A DNA stretch of 44,225 bases from positions 1 to 44,225 of the forward strand of contig CAYOTO010000025.1 of the NCBI GenBank assembly GCA_964406945.1. The letters run 5' to 3'. Source of the DNA: UBA2266 sp964406945. Lineage in GTDB: Bacteria > Planctomycetota > Phycisphaerae > Sedimentisphaerales > Anaerobacaceae. Positions 33,721-41,721 of the stretch are shown piece after piece. The translations under genes and the position numbers were made by a program. Position 1 is the stretch's first letter, and each line of letters begins with the position of its first letter. The notes below the pieces were generated by a model. The model was not told where the DNA came from. It saw nothing but the letters and a program-made list of their open reading frames with translations, and made no database searches.

Positions 33721-34194
33721 TTAAGTTTTGTCGATCTGATTCTGCAGGACAGTGTGCCGTGCCTGCGACACCTGTTTCTGGTATTGAGCCATGTGGTCTG
33801 CGACGTACTGTTCCCAGCGTTCGGTGTTCCAAAGCTCAATATGATCCCTTACTCCTACGAGGGTTACCTGGTCTTTCAGTCCTGCACGATTTCGCAGTCT
33901 TTCGCTGATGAGCAGTCTTCCCTGTCCGTCGAGTTCCACTTTGTTTGCAAGTGCGAAACTCATTCTTTCGAAGGCCACTGCTTCGTCCGGAGCGGTCGTT
34001 CCCGGCGCCAGCGCCAGGGCCAACTGCTCGAAGTGCTTCTCGGGGTACAAGCACAGAATGCCGTTGGCACCGAGCAGGAGGTAGAAATTACTGCCGTGTT
34101 TGTCGGCGTCAATCTGGCTCCTGAGCTTGTTGGAGATGAGGACTCTGCCCTTGTCGTCTACTACGTGCTGAAATTCACCTGTTAGTAACAGCAT
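33721..34194 (-). CDS. mraZ: Transcriptional regulator MraZ
   Basis: The 157-residue protein has the two-fold MraZ/AbrB-like structure. The first half has GEFQHVVDDKGRVLISNKLR (about 6-25) and the second half DGQGRLLISERLR (about 86-98). Each half carries the DxxGR motif that builds the DNA-binding loops of the ring-shaped octamer. MraZ represses its own dcw operon by binding short direct repeats at the promoter, and such repeats are present just upstream (34234-34249). I use the ATG at 34194, matching family length; the longer frame to 34239 would run through the predicted transcription start. It is first in the division operon. Confidence 0.94.
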   Translation of the reverse strand: MLLLTGEFQHVVDDKGRVLISNKLRSQIDADKHGSNFYLLLGANGILCLYPEKHFEQLALALAPGTTAPDEAVAFERMSFALANKVELDGQGRLLISERLRNRAGLKDQVTLVGVRDHIELWNTERWEQYVADHMAQYQKQVSQARHTVLQNQIDKT

Positions 34195-34229
34195 GGCATT
34201 AGTCCCACTGAGCACAACTATGATGGGAA

Positions 34230-34259
34230 ATACTACCACCTATTACCACTTATCGTCAA
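34230..34259 (-). promoter_or_regulatory. mraZ operon promoter containing two candidate MraZ boxes
   Basis: On the minus strand TTGACG (34259-34254), an 18-base spacer and TAGTAT (34235-34230) form a promoter with a start near 34223. Inside the spacer GTGGTA occurs twice (34249-34244 and 34239-34234), exactly ten bases apart. This is the phasing and core (GTGG) of known MraZ boxes. A further GTGGGA lies at 34208-34203 in the leader. Confidence 0.65.
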
Positions 34260-34586
34260 GGACTATTCTCTTTGCCCACACACTTTTCGGAAAATTTTTA
34301 CCGCGGACGTGAAGTTTTGCCCGGAGGCCGTGAATTGCGGCCCAGAAGCTGCTTAAAGAACTTCAGACGACTGGCAGGCCTCGTGGCGGATATTAACAAG
34401 TGCATGTGAGATTTGTTCGTATGCATCCAATTCTTATCGGTCCCTGACAACAGAGACGCCGATCTACGAACGAGTCTACGCATTATTGCGGCAGTGGTGG
34501 TAAGAAGTGGGAGAGCCCAAGCAGCGGAATAGATGGCAGGTGGGGGCTTTTACCGGACTGTGAGAGCGGCAGGTGCGCACGAAAAC
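34260..34586. other. Gene-free stretch between mraZ promoter and tRNA-Gly
   Basis: No coding sequence with a ribosome site was recognised on either strand. There is no repeat or clear terminator. The tRNA-Gly transcript (minus strand) must end here or read into the mraZ operon. Confidence 0.5.
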
Positions 34587-34657
34587 AGCGGGCGATGGGA
34601 ATCGAACCCACATGACCAGCTTGGAAGGCTGGGGCTTTACCATTAAGCTACGCCCGC
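34587..34657 (-). tRNA. tRNA-Gly (anticodon UCC)
   Basis: On the minus strand the acceptor arm GCGGGCG pairs with CGCCCGC and the discriminator is T. The D arm is GTAGCTTAATGGTAAAGC. The anticodon stem CCAGC/GCTGG has TCC opposite 34623-34625, and the T loop is GGTTCGATTCC. No CCA is encoded. Confidence 0.97.
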
Positions 34658-34673
34658 GTTAAAGCGATATAGC

Positions 34674-34701
34674 ATCGTAGCTGATTTTCCATCGGTGTCA
34701 A
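34674..34701 (-). promoter_or_regulatory. Promoter of tRNA-Gly(UCC)
   Basis: On the minus strand TTGACA (34701-34696), a 16-base spacer and TACGAT (34679-34674). The predicted start near 34667 is about ten bases before the tRNA. Confidence 0.6.
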
Positions 34702-34735
34702 GGCCAAACGGTCAAAAACGCTGTTAAATTGCCGC

Positions 34736-34764
34736 TTGGCCGAGGCAGCAACAAGTATTACAAT
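34736..34764 (+). promoter_or_regulatory. Promoter of proA-proB
   Basis: TTGGCC (34736-34741), a 17-base spacer and TACAAT (34759-34764). The start near 34771 leaves about 36 bases before the proA ATG, which has GAGGTG upstream. Confidence 0.6.
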
Positions 34765-34806
34765 ACGACCTCGTTCAACAAATCAGCAGATGAGGTGTAG
34801 AAAGAA

Positions 34807-36105
34807 ATGAGTATTTCCGAAGCGGCATCGGCGGCGAAGGCCGCCTCTGTAAAACTGGCGGCGGCCGCAACCGCCAACAAGAACAGTGCTCTGGAGGCGA
34901 TTGCACGTGCTCTGGAAAATCGGGCGGATGAAATTGTAGCGGCCAATGAAGAGGATATGAGCCGGGCGCAAAAAGACGGACTGGCGGCTCCTCTGTTGAA
35001 GAGACTGAAATTCGACAAGAAGAAGATAGCCCAGGTTTGCTCGGGCATAGCAAGCCTGATCGAATTGGAAGATCCGGCCGGCAAGACTCTGTCATGCACG
35101 GAACTGGATTCGAATCTGGAACTTTACAGGGTCAGTTGTCCTATCGGCGTCATAGGCGTGGTTTTCGAATCCCGGCCTGACGCACTGGTCCAGATTTCGA
35201 CATTATGTCTGAAGAGCGGGAACGCAGTTCTGCTCAAAGGCGGCAGCGAGGCGGCGGGAACAAACAAGATTCTCGCTGAAACGGTCGCCGCGGCCTCGGA
35301 AGACGCCGGTATGCCCTCGGGCTGGATTCAGCTGCTCGAAACCAGGCAGGATGTGGCCGAGATGCTCGCTGAGGATCACAGCATCGATTTGCTGATTCCC
35401 CGCGGCTCCAACGAGTTCGTCAAATACATAATGGATAATACGAATATCCCGGTTCTCGGCCATGCAGACGGTATATGCCATGTTTACGTGGATTCCGAGG
35501 CCAATCTGGAAATGGCCGTGCGGGTTGCGGCAGATTCCAAGTGTCAGTATGTTGCGGTATGCAACGCGGCCGAGACACTGTTGGTCGAAGAAGCCGTGGC
35601 TGAATCATTTCTGCCGGCATTTGCCCAGGCTGTAGCAGACAAGGACGTGGAACTGCGCGGCTGTGAGCGTACACAGGCGATAATCAGCGCCAAACCGGCA
35701 ACAGATGATGACTGGAGAACAGAGTACCTGGACTATATTATTTCGGTTAGGGTGGTAGCCGGGCTGGACGAGGCCATCGAACATATCAACACATACGGCT
35801 CCGGGCATACCGATGCCATCGTAACCTCCAGTCGCGAAAAGGCCGGCAAGTTTATGGACCTTGTTGATTCGGCGGATGTCTTCTGGAACTGCAGCACGCG
35901 GTTCAGCGATGGGTTCCGATACGGACTCGGCGCCGAGGTCGGCATAAGCACGAACAAGATACACGCCCGAGGCCCGGTCGGACTCGAAGGTTTGGTGATA
36001 TACAAGTGGAAGCTGATTGGAAGCGGCCAGATTGTAGCCGACTACGGCGCAAAAGAAGGAAAGACGTTTACGCATCGCAAGCTCGACAAAAGCTGCGATA
36101 TCTAA
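34807..36105 (+). CDS. proA: Gamma-glutamyl phosphate reductase (glutamate-5-semialdehyde dehydrogenase)
   Basis: The 432-residue aldehyde-dehydrogenase-fold enzyme reduces gamma-glutamyl phosphate to glutamate-5-semialdehyde with NADPH, the second step of proline synthesis. Diagnostic segments are the cofactor-site VIGVVFESRPDALVQI (about 117-132), the LLKGGSEA loop (about 140-147) and the catalytic Cys in YVAVCNAAETLLV (about 239-251). The C-terminal signature GLGAEVGISTNKIHARGPVGLEGL lies at about 376-399. Length is slightly above the usual 415-420. It is first of a two-gene operon with proB following after 27 bases. Confidence 0.95.
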   Translation: MSISEAASAAKAASVKLAAAATANKNSALEAIARALENRADEIVAANEEDMSRAQKDGLAAPLLKRLKFDKKKIAQVCSGIASLIELEDPAGKTLSCTELDSNLELYRVSCPIGVIGVVFESRPDALVQISTLCLKSGNAVLLKGGSEAAGTNKILAETVAAASEDAGMPSGWIQLLETRQDVAEMLAEDHSIDLLIPRGSNEFVKYIMDNTNIPVLGHADGICHVYVDSEANLEMAVRVAADSKCQYVAVCNAAETLLVEEAVAESFLPAFAQAVADKDVELRGCERTQAIISAKPATDDDWRTEYLDYIISVRVVAGLDEAIEHINTYGSGHTDAIVTSSREKAGKFMDLVDSADVFWNCSTRFSDGFRYGLGAEVGISTNKIHARGPVGLEGLVIYKWKLIGSGQIVADYGAKEGKTFTHRKLDKSCDI

Positions 36106-36132
36106 CTTACGCGGGAAGGTCGCAGCGCAGTT

Positions 36133-37233
36133 ATGAGAGATTTTTCCAGGGCAAAACGGCTGGTTGTCAAGATCGGCACCAATATCCTGACCAAGGACAG
36201 CGGTGTCGACGCCGCATACGTGCGCCAAATCGCGCGGCAGGTCAGCTCGATACTGGAGTCCGACAGACAGGTTCTTATCGTCAGTTCCGGAGCCATCGGA
36301 ATGGGGGCGGGTCAGTTGGAGGTCGAAGGGCAGGTCAAGGGCATGAAGATGCGGCAGGCCTGTGCCGCCATCGGCCAGCCGCTGCTGATGCAAGAATACC
36401 GCCGTTCATTTATGAAATACGGCGTAACCGTTGCGCAGGTACTGCTTACGGCCGAGGTTCTCAACAACCGCAGAACTTACCTGAACCTTCGCAACTCGAT
36501 TGAAACGCTGCTCAAACTGAAGGTTGTGCCCATTATCAATGAAAACGACAGCGTGAGCACCGAGGAAATAGGTTCGGCTTTCGGCGACAACGACAGGCTG
36601 AGCGCTTTCGTTGCCAGCAAAATTGACGCCGACCTGTTGATCATGCTCAGCGATATAGATTCGCTCTATGACAAGAACCCGCGAAAGTACGAAGACGCCA
36701 AGCCCATTCACGCTGTTTTCGAGATAACGCCGGAGATGGTGAAGAACGCGGGGGGCAGGGGCAGCAAATACGCTACCGGCGGAATGAAGACGAAACTCGA
36801 GGCGGCAAAAATCGCGTCGAACTCCGGATGCAGGATTGTGCTGGCCAACGGCAGGCAGAAGGATATTATCTCACGGATTGTGGCCGGCGAGGAAATCGGG
36901 ACGATTTTTGTGCCCGGCAAGAAGCTCAGCAACAGGGCGCGGTGGATAATAAACAGCACGCCGTCGGGCACCATAAACATTGATGCAGGTGCGCTTAAGG
37001 CGCTCGCCAGACGAAAGAGCCTGCTGGCCAGCGGCGTTGTTTCGGTCGAGGGCAGTTTTGATGCTGGAGCGGTCGTAATGCTGAATGATAAGGCCAAAGC
37101 GGTTACGGGTATGGGCAGTGCCGAGCTGAGGAAGGTTGCGGGAAAGCACAGCAGTGAAGTTCAGCGGATACTCGGGGCCGACCGCAGGAGCGAAGTCGCA
37201 ATACCCGAAGATATCGTTTTACTTGATTATTGA
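36133..37233 (+). CDS. proB: Glutamate 5-kinase with PUA domain
   Basis: The 366-residue enzyme phosphorylates the gamma-carboxylate of glutamate, the first and feedback-controlled step of proline synthesis. The amino-acid-kinase domain (about 1-260) starts with RLVVKIGTNIL and includes SSGAIGMGAG (about 53-62), the NENDSVSTEE active-site loop (about 136-145) and GDNDRLSAFVA. A C-terminal PUA domain (about 277-357) follows, as in E. coli ProB. The order proA-proB is the reverse of the common proBA. The start follows a weak AAGG site. Confidence 0.95.
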   Translation: MRDFSRAKRLVVKIGTNILTKDSGVDAAYVRQIARQVSSILESDRQVLIVSSGAIGMGAGQLEVEGQVKGMKMRQACAAIGQPLLMQEYRRSFMKYGVTVAQVLLTAEVLNNRRTYLNLRNSIETLLKLKVVPIINENDSVSTEEIGSAFGDNDRLSAFVASKIDADLLIMLSDIDSLYDKNPRKYEDAKPIHAVFEITPEMVKNAGGRGSKYATGGMKTKLEAAKIASNSGCRIVLANGRQKDIISRIVAGEEIGTIFVPGKKLSNRARWIINSTPSGTINIDAGALKALARRKSLLASGVVSVEGSFDAGAVVMLNDKAKAVTGMGSAELRKVAGKHSSEVQRILGADRRSEVAIPEDIVLLDY

Positions 37234-37241
37234 ATTGGCCG

Positions 37242-37270
37242 TTGACAGGTAAGAACGCATTCGCAATAAT
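37242..37270 (+). promoter_or_regulatory. Promoter of tRNA-Leu
   Basis: A perfect TTGACA (37242-37247), a 17-base spacer and AATAAT (37265-37270). The start would be near 37277, nine bases before the tRNA. Confidence 0.6.
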
Positions 37271-37285
37271 CTGTAACCACTCATC

Positions 37286-37369
37286 GCCGGAGTGGCGGAA
37301 CTGGCAGACGCGCGGGATTCAAAATCCCGTCCTGGCGACAGGGTGTGGGTTCGAGTCCCACCTCCGGCA
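37286..37369 (+). tRNA. tRNA-Leu (anticodon CAA)
   Basis: An 84-base class II tRNA. The acceptor arm GCCGGAG pairs with CTCCGGC (37362-37368) and the discriminator is A. The anticodon stem CGGGA/TCCCG has loop TTCAAAA, with CAA at 37320-37322. A long variable arm and a T arm with GGTTCGAGTCC are present. No CCA is encoded. Confidence 0.97.
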
Positions 37370-37407
37370 TTCTGCGCTGAAGTTTTCTCGGATCTCATCG
37401 GTGTCCG

Positions 37408-38565
37408 CTAAGAGGGCACAAACGGGGAGAGTTCTCTGAGGCGTTCGATGATTTTGGGCATCTTCTCGCTTGTGAAATCGACCTCTTCTTCGGTGTTGTA
37501 GCGGCTCAGGCTGAATCTGATCGAGCCGTGGGCCGCAGTAAACGGAACACCCATAGCCCGCAGGACGTGGCTGGGTTCGAGCGAACCGCTGGTGCAGGCC
37601 GAACCGCTGCTGGCACATATTCCGAACTGGTCCAGCATCAACAAGATGGCTTCGCCTTCTATGTATTCGAAGCTGATGTTGGTGGTATTGGGCAGGCGAT
37701 GTTCTCTGTTGCCGTTGACGCGGCAGTCGGGACATGATTCCAGAATAGATTTCTCGAGTTTGTCGCGCAGGTCTTTCACGCGGTTGTTTTCCTCCTCGAT
37801 GTTGGTGGCCGCCAGCTCGCACGCCTTTCCAAGTCCGATTATGCTGGCTACGTTTTCGGTTCCGGCCCGGCGTCCACCTTCCTGGTGTCCGCCCAGCATG
37901 AAGGGCGAAATACGAGTTCCTTTGCGGACGTAAAGCACGCCGACCCCTTTGGGGGCGTGCAGTTTGTGGCCCGAAAGGCTCAGCATGTCGATTCTGCTTT
38001 CGGCCATGTTCACGGGGATTTTGCCGACTGCCTGGACACCGTCGGTGTGGAATACGACGCCCTTGTCCGTAACCATTCTGGCGATATCCTCGATGGGGAA
38101 CATGACGCCGGTCTCATTGTTCGCATACATTATCGTCACAAGGGCGGTTTCGTCGTCGAGTTCGAACTCGAGCTGTTCCATGTCGAGCATGCCTTCTTTA
38201 TCCACGCCTATTTCTATCACGGAATAGCCGTGGTTCTCCAGGTCTCTGACGACCGACAGGACCGCGGGATGCTCTACGCGGCTGGTAATGACCTTTCGTC
38301 TCATGGGCTGGGCCGCGAGAGTTCCCTTGATGGCCATATTGTCGCTTTCGGTGCCGCAACTGGTGAAGATAATCTCGCTGGGATCGCAACCAAGCAGCGA
38401 TGCGACCCGCTCTCTGGCCTCGCGGAGTTTGTGAGAGACCTGACCGCCGAAGCTGTGCATGCTGGACGGGTTGCCGTAAAAGTTGCAGAAATAGGGCTTC
38501 ATTTCTTCCAGAACTTCTTCGGCCACTTTGGTGGTGGCGTTATTGTCAAAATAGATGGTATTCAT
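37408..38565 (-). CDS. nifS: NifS-type cysteine desulfurase
   Basis: The 385-residue PLP enzyme takes sulfur from cysteine and passes a persulfide to the NifU scaffold. The N-terminus YFDNNATTKV is typical of the family. The PLP Lys is at about 201 (SLSGHKLHAPKG), and the persulfide Cys is at about 324 within SSGSACTSGSLEPSHVLRAMG. The latter is the short active-site loop of class I NifS/IscS proteins, closest to NifS. It is the last gene of the sulfur operon, three bases after nifU, and convergent with tRNA-Leu. Without nitrogenase genes nearby it probably serves general Fe-S assembly. Confidence 0.93.
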   Translation of the reverse strand: MNTIYFDNNATTKVAEEVLEEMKPYFCNFYGNPSSMHSFGGQVSHKLREARERVASLLGCDPSEIIFTSCGTESDNMAIKGTLAAQPMRRKVITSRVEHPAVLSVVRDLENHGYSVIEIGVDKEGMLDMEQLEFELDDETALVTIMYANNETGVMFPIEDIARMVTDKGVVFHTDGVQAVGKIPVNMAESRIDMLSLSGHKLHAPKGVGVLYVRKGTRISPFMLGGHQEGGRRAGTENVASIIGLGKACELAATNIEEENNRVKDLRDKLEKSILESCPDCRVNGNREHRLPNTTNISFEYIEGEAILLMLDQFGICASSGSACTSGSLEPSHVLRAMGVPFTAAHGSIRFSLSRYNTEEEVDFTSEKMPKIIERLRELSPFVPS

Positions 38566-38568
38566 TTG

Positions 38569-39447
38569 CTATCCTCTATGGTCATGGGGCTGCTGGGCCG
38601 ATTCCTTCTGTTCCTCCACGAAGAGATCTTCGGACACGAATTCCCTGAGCCTGGCCTCGACGACGTCCCGCATGGTGAACTCTGCCAGTCTGCACTGGGC
38701 GCACATGCCTCTAAATGCCACTAGGACCTTATTGCCTTCGACGTCGACCAACTCGATATCGCCCCCGTCGGCCCTGAGCGCCGGCCGAATCTGCTCGTCT
38801 ATCGTTCGCTCGATCAGCCTTATCTTCTGGATGTTGGTGAGTCTGGCCGGTCTCTTCGCCACCGGGGCAGGTTGTTTCTTCATTTCGGGCCGGGCCCGTT
38901 CGATAATCTTCTCGATTTCGCCCTTGCAGCCGCCGCATCCGCCGCCGGCCTTACAGTAGTTCGTAACCTCCTCGACGGTCGTTAGACTGTTCTCGCGAAC
39001 AACGCGTTCGATTTCATGCTCGGTAACGCCGAAGCAGGTACATACCACCTTGCCTTCCAGTTCGTGCTTGTCGGCGCCGCCGCTTCGGTAATTGTCGATA
39101 GCCGCTTCGAGGGCTTCCCTTCCCATGACGGAGCAGTGCATTTTCTGCTCGGGCAGGCCTCCGAGGTAGTCTGCTATGTCCTTGTTGGTCACAGTGGCCG
39201 CTTCATCGAGAGTCTTGCCCTTTATTATCTCGGTCAGGACGCTGGAGGTGGCGATAGCGCTGGCGCAGCCGAAAGTCTTGAACTTGGCGTCTTCGATCTT
39301 GCCGTCTTTGTCCAGTTTGAACGTGAGCTTCAAGGCGTCTCCGCAGGCCAGCGAGCCCACTTCGCCTACGCCGTCCGGATTCTCGACTTCTCCAACGTTT
39401 CTGGGGTTGAAGAAATGATCTCTGACCTTATCTGTATAATCCCACAT
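38569..39447 (-). CDS. nifU: Three-domain Fe-S scaffold protein NifU
   Basis: The 292-residue protein has three modules. The first is an IscU-like scaffold (about 1-125) with cluster Cys at about 35, 61 and 105. The second is a BFD-like permanent [2Fe-2S] domain with Cys at about 136, 138, 171 and 174. The third is a Nfu domain (about 205-275) with CxxC at about 249-252 in GMCAQCRLAE. The cysteine spacing matches Azotobacter NifU closely. The scaffold receives sulfur from NifS and transfers assembled clusters to clients such as NadA, encoded two genes upstream. This full-length form, in place of separate IscU and Nfu, together with NifS shows that the organism uses a NIF-type pathway. Confidence 0.95.
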   Translation of the reverse strand: MWDYTDKVRDHFFNPRNVGEVENPDGVGEVGSLACGDALKLTFKLDKDGKIEDAKFKTFGCASAIATSSVLTEIIKGKTLDEAATVTNKDIADYLGGLPEQKMHCSVMGREALEAAIDNYRSGGADKHELEGKVVCTCFGVTEHEIERVVRENSLTTVEEVTNYCKAGGGCGGCKGEIEKIIERARPEMKKQPAPVAKRPARLTNIQKIRLIERTIDEQIRPALRADGGDIELVDVEGNKVLVAFRGMCAQCRLAEFTMRDVVEARLREFVSEDLFVEEQKESAQQPHDHRG

Positions 39448-39452
39448 GGTAT

Positions 39453-40739
39453 TTATCTCTGGCTTTCGTTAAGTGCCTGTTCGAAATCAGTTTTGATATC
39501 ATCAATGTGTTCGGTTCCAACCGAAACTCTTATATAATCACTAGTCACACCGGCCGCAAGTTGTTCGTCTTCGGTAAGTTGCTGGTGCGTCGTACTGGCC
39601 GGATGAATGACGAGGGTCTTGCTGTCGCCGATGTTCGCCAGATGGCTGGCAAGCTTGACGGCGTTAATAAACTTTACGCCCGCCGGGGCGCTGCCCTTTA
39701 TACCGAACCCAAGGATGGCGCCTGCACCATTCGGCAGGAACTTTTTCGCATTCTTATGATCGGGATGCGATTCCAGGCCTGGATAGTTGACCCAGTCAAC
39801 CTCGGGTCGTTCTTCGAGCCATTTTGCAAGTTCCAAAGCGTTTTGGCTGTGGCGTTCCATTCGCAGATGCAGCGTTTCGAGGCCCTGAAGGAACAGGAAA
39901 GCGTTGAAAGGCGACATGCAACTGCCCATGTCGCGCAGGAACTGTGTACGGGCTTTCAGTATGTAGGCGAGATTGCCGAATGATTCGACGTACTTAACGC
40001 CGTGATAACTCGGGTCCGGTTCGACCAGATCGGGATACCTGCCGTTGGACCAGTCGAAATTGCCCGAGTCGACAATCGCGCCTCCGATACTGGTGCCGTG
40101 TCCGCCGATGAACTTGGTGCAACTGTGGACCACGATGTCGATGCCGTGCTCGATCGGCCGGAAAAGTATCGGTGTTGCGACGGTGTTGTCGCAGATTACG
40201 GGCATGCCGTTTTGGTGAGCGATGTCGGCGATTCTGTCGTATTCGAGTATGTCGTTCTTCGGGTTGCCGATTGTTTCAATATACAACAGGCGCGTATTGT
40301 CCTTGATCGCTTTGGCGAAATTGTCCGGATCTCGGGGATCGACGAACGTTACTTCAATCCCCAGTTTCGGCAGTGTATGGCTGAACAGGGTTACAGTGCC
40401 TCCGTACAGGGAGGTCGATGCGACAATATGGCCGCCTGCGCCGCATATATTGAAAATGCTCACATATATGGCGGATTGTCCCGAGCTTAACGCCAGCCCG
40501 CCGACACCTCCTTCCATTGCCGCCAGTCTCTTTTCAAGAACATCCGTGGTCGGATTCATAAGCCTGGTGTAGATATTACCGAATTCCTTAAGGGCGAACA
40601 GATTTGCCGCATGATCAGTGTCTTTAAAGCAGTAGCTTGTGGTCTGATAGATCGGGACCGCACGGCTGAGGGTCGCCGGATCCGTTTCCTGGCCGGCGTG
40701 CAGCGCCAACGTCTCGATGTGTCTGGGTTGCTCTGACAT
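39453..40739 (-). CDS. metY: O-acetylhomoserine sulfhydrylase (MetY-type)
   Basis: The 428-residue PLP enzyme belongs to the Cys/Met-metabolism family. The length and the N-terminal IETLALHAGQETDPATLSRAVPIYQTTSY segment are those of O-acetylhomoserine (thiol)-lyases, which make homocysteine directly from sulfide. The PLP Lys is at about 209 (HSCTKFIGGHGTSIGG), and the C-terminal DYIRVSVGTEHIDDI segment is also typical. Cystathionine enzymes are shorter, near 380-400. It lies five bases upstream of nifU and after nadA, making methionine sulfur part of this operon. Confidence 0.92.
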   Translation of the reverse strand: MSEQPRHIETLALHAGQETDPATLSRAVPIYQTTSYCFKDTDHAANLFALKEFGNIYTRLMNPTTDVLEKRLAAMEGGVGGLALSSGQSAIYVSIFNICGAGGHIVASTSLYGGTVTLFSHTLPKLGIEVTFVDPRDPDNFAKAIKDNTRLLYIETIGNPKNDILEYDRIADIAHQNGMPVICDNTVATPILFRPIEHGIDIVVHSCTKFIGGHGTSIGGAIVDSGNFDWSNGRYPDLVEPDPSYHGVKYVESFGNLAYILKARTQFLRDMGSCMSPFNAFLFLQGLETLHLRMERHSQNALELAKWLEERPEVDWVNYPGLESHPDHKNAKKFLPNGAGAILGFGIKGSAPAGVKFINAVKLASHLANIGDSKTLVIHPASTTHQQLTEDEQLAAGVTSDYIRVSVGTEHIDDIKTDFEQALNESQR

Positions 40740-40754
40740 ACGTGTCTTCCTTTC

Positions 40755-41672
40755 CTATTTGGCGGGAAGAATTTCTACCATTCTATCCAATGCCTCGCGG
40801 GCTCGTGCCCTTATATCTTTTTCAACTGTTATATGGTGCTGCATGTTCTCCAGGGAATTGAGCACCTTGTCTATTGTGATGCGTTTCATATTCGGGCAAA
40901 CAGCTCTGCCGCTTGCCGGGATGAATTCTTTGTCCGGGTTTTCCTTCTTAAGTGTGTGAATTATGCCGCGTTCGGTGGCAACTATGAATTGCTTTTGAGG
41001 GCTTTGTTTTACAAACTTGAGCATTTGACCTGTGCTGAGCAATTCGTCGGCCAGTTTTTTCGCCGGCTCGGAGCACTCGGGGTGCATTATTACGACGGCT
41101 TCGGGGTGCTCGGCGATGGTCTGCTTGAGGTCTTCTTCGGTGATGTAAACATGTGTGGTGCAATAGCCGGGCCAGAGTATGATGTCACGACCGGTTCTTT
41201 CCTTTACAAATTGGCCCAGGTGCTGATCGGGGACAAATATGATTCGCCGGTCGGCCGGAAGTGATCTGACCACCTCGACGGCATTCGCACTGGTGCAGCA
41301 GTAGTCGCTTTCGGCCTTGACTTCGGCGGTGCTGTTTACATAGCAGACTGTCAGGGCGTCGGGGTTTTCGCTTTTGAGTTTTCGGAGCTGCTCAGCGTCG
41401 ATCATATCGGCCATCGGGCAGCCGGCGTGTTTATCGGGAAGAAGCACGGTCTTTTCAGGCGACAAAATTGCAGCCGTTTCGGCCATGAAAAGAACGCCGC
41501 AGAAAACAATGACGTCGGCGTCCGTTTCGGAGGCCTTGATGCTCAGGCCCAGCGAATCGCCGCAGAAATCAGCCATATCCTGGATTTCGCCGGGCTGGTA
41601 ATTGTGCGCAAGTATAACCGCGTTGCGCTGTTCTTTCAGTTCACTTATCTTCTCAAGTGCTTTTTCGCTCAC
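40755..41672 (-). CDS. nadA: Quinolinate synthase A
   Basis: From the GTG at 41672 the product has 305 residues. It condenses iminoaspartate with dihydroxyacetone phosphate to quinolinate for NAD synthesis and needs a [4Fe-4S] cluster. The three cluster Cys fit positions of about 85 (DKHAGCPMAD), 171 (WPGYCTTH) and 259 (AVCPNM). LAHNYQ near residue 21 and HPEC near 197 are also conserved. The GTG has AGGAG seven bases upstream; a longer frame to 41744 overlaps the previous gene and has no such site. nadB and nadC are not here. Its placement with nifU-nifS fits its need for a cluster. Confidence 0.94.
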   Translation of the reverse strand: MSEKALEKISELKEQRNAVILAHNYQPGEIQDMADFCGDSLGLSIKASETDADVIVFCGVLFMAETAAILSPEKTVLLPDKHAGCPMADMIDAEQLRKLKSENPDALTVCYVNSTAEVKAESDYCCTSANAVEVVRSLPADRRIIFVPDQHLGQFVKERTGRDIILWPGYCTTHVYITEEDLKQTIAEHPEAVVIMHPECSEPAKKLADELLSTGQMLKFVKQSPQKQFIVATERGIIHTLKKENPDKEFIPASGRAVCPNMKRITIDKVLNSLENMQHHITVEKDIRARAREALDRMVEILPAK

Positions 41673-41721
41673 TCGCAATCTCCTGCCTGTTTTGCGGCCG
41701 CCGCGGCGGCACATAAAACCG

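Noticed and set aside
37408..39447. nifS-nifU considered as evidence of nitrogen fixation
   Set aside because: No nif structural or cofactor genes are present, and NIF-type assembly serves general Fe-S needs in many non-fixing bacteria.
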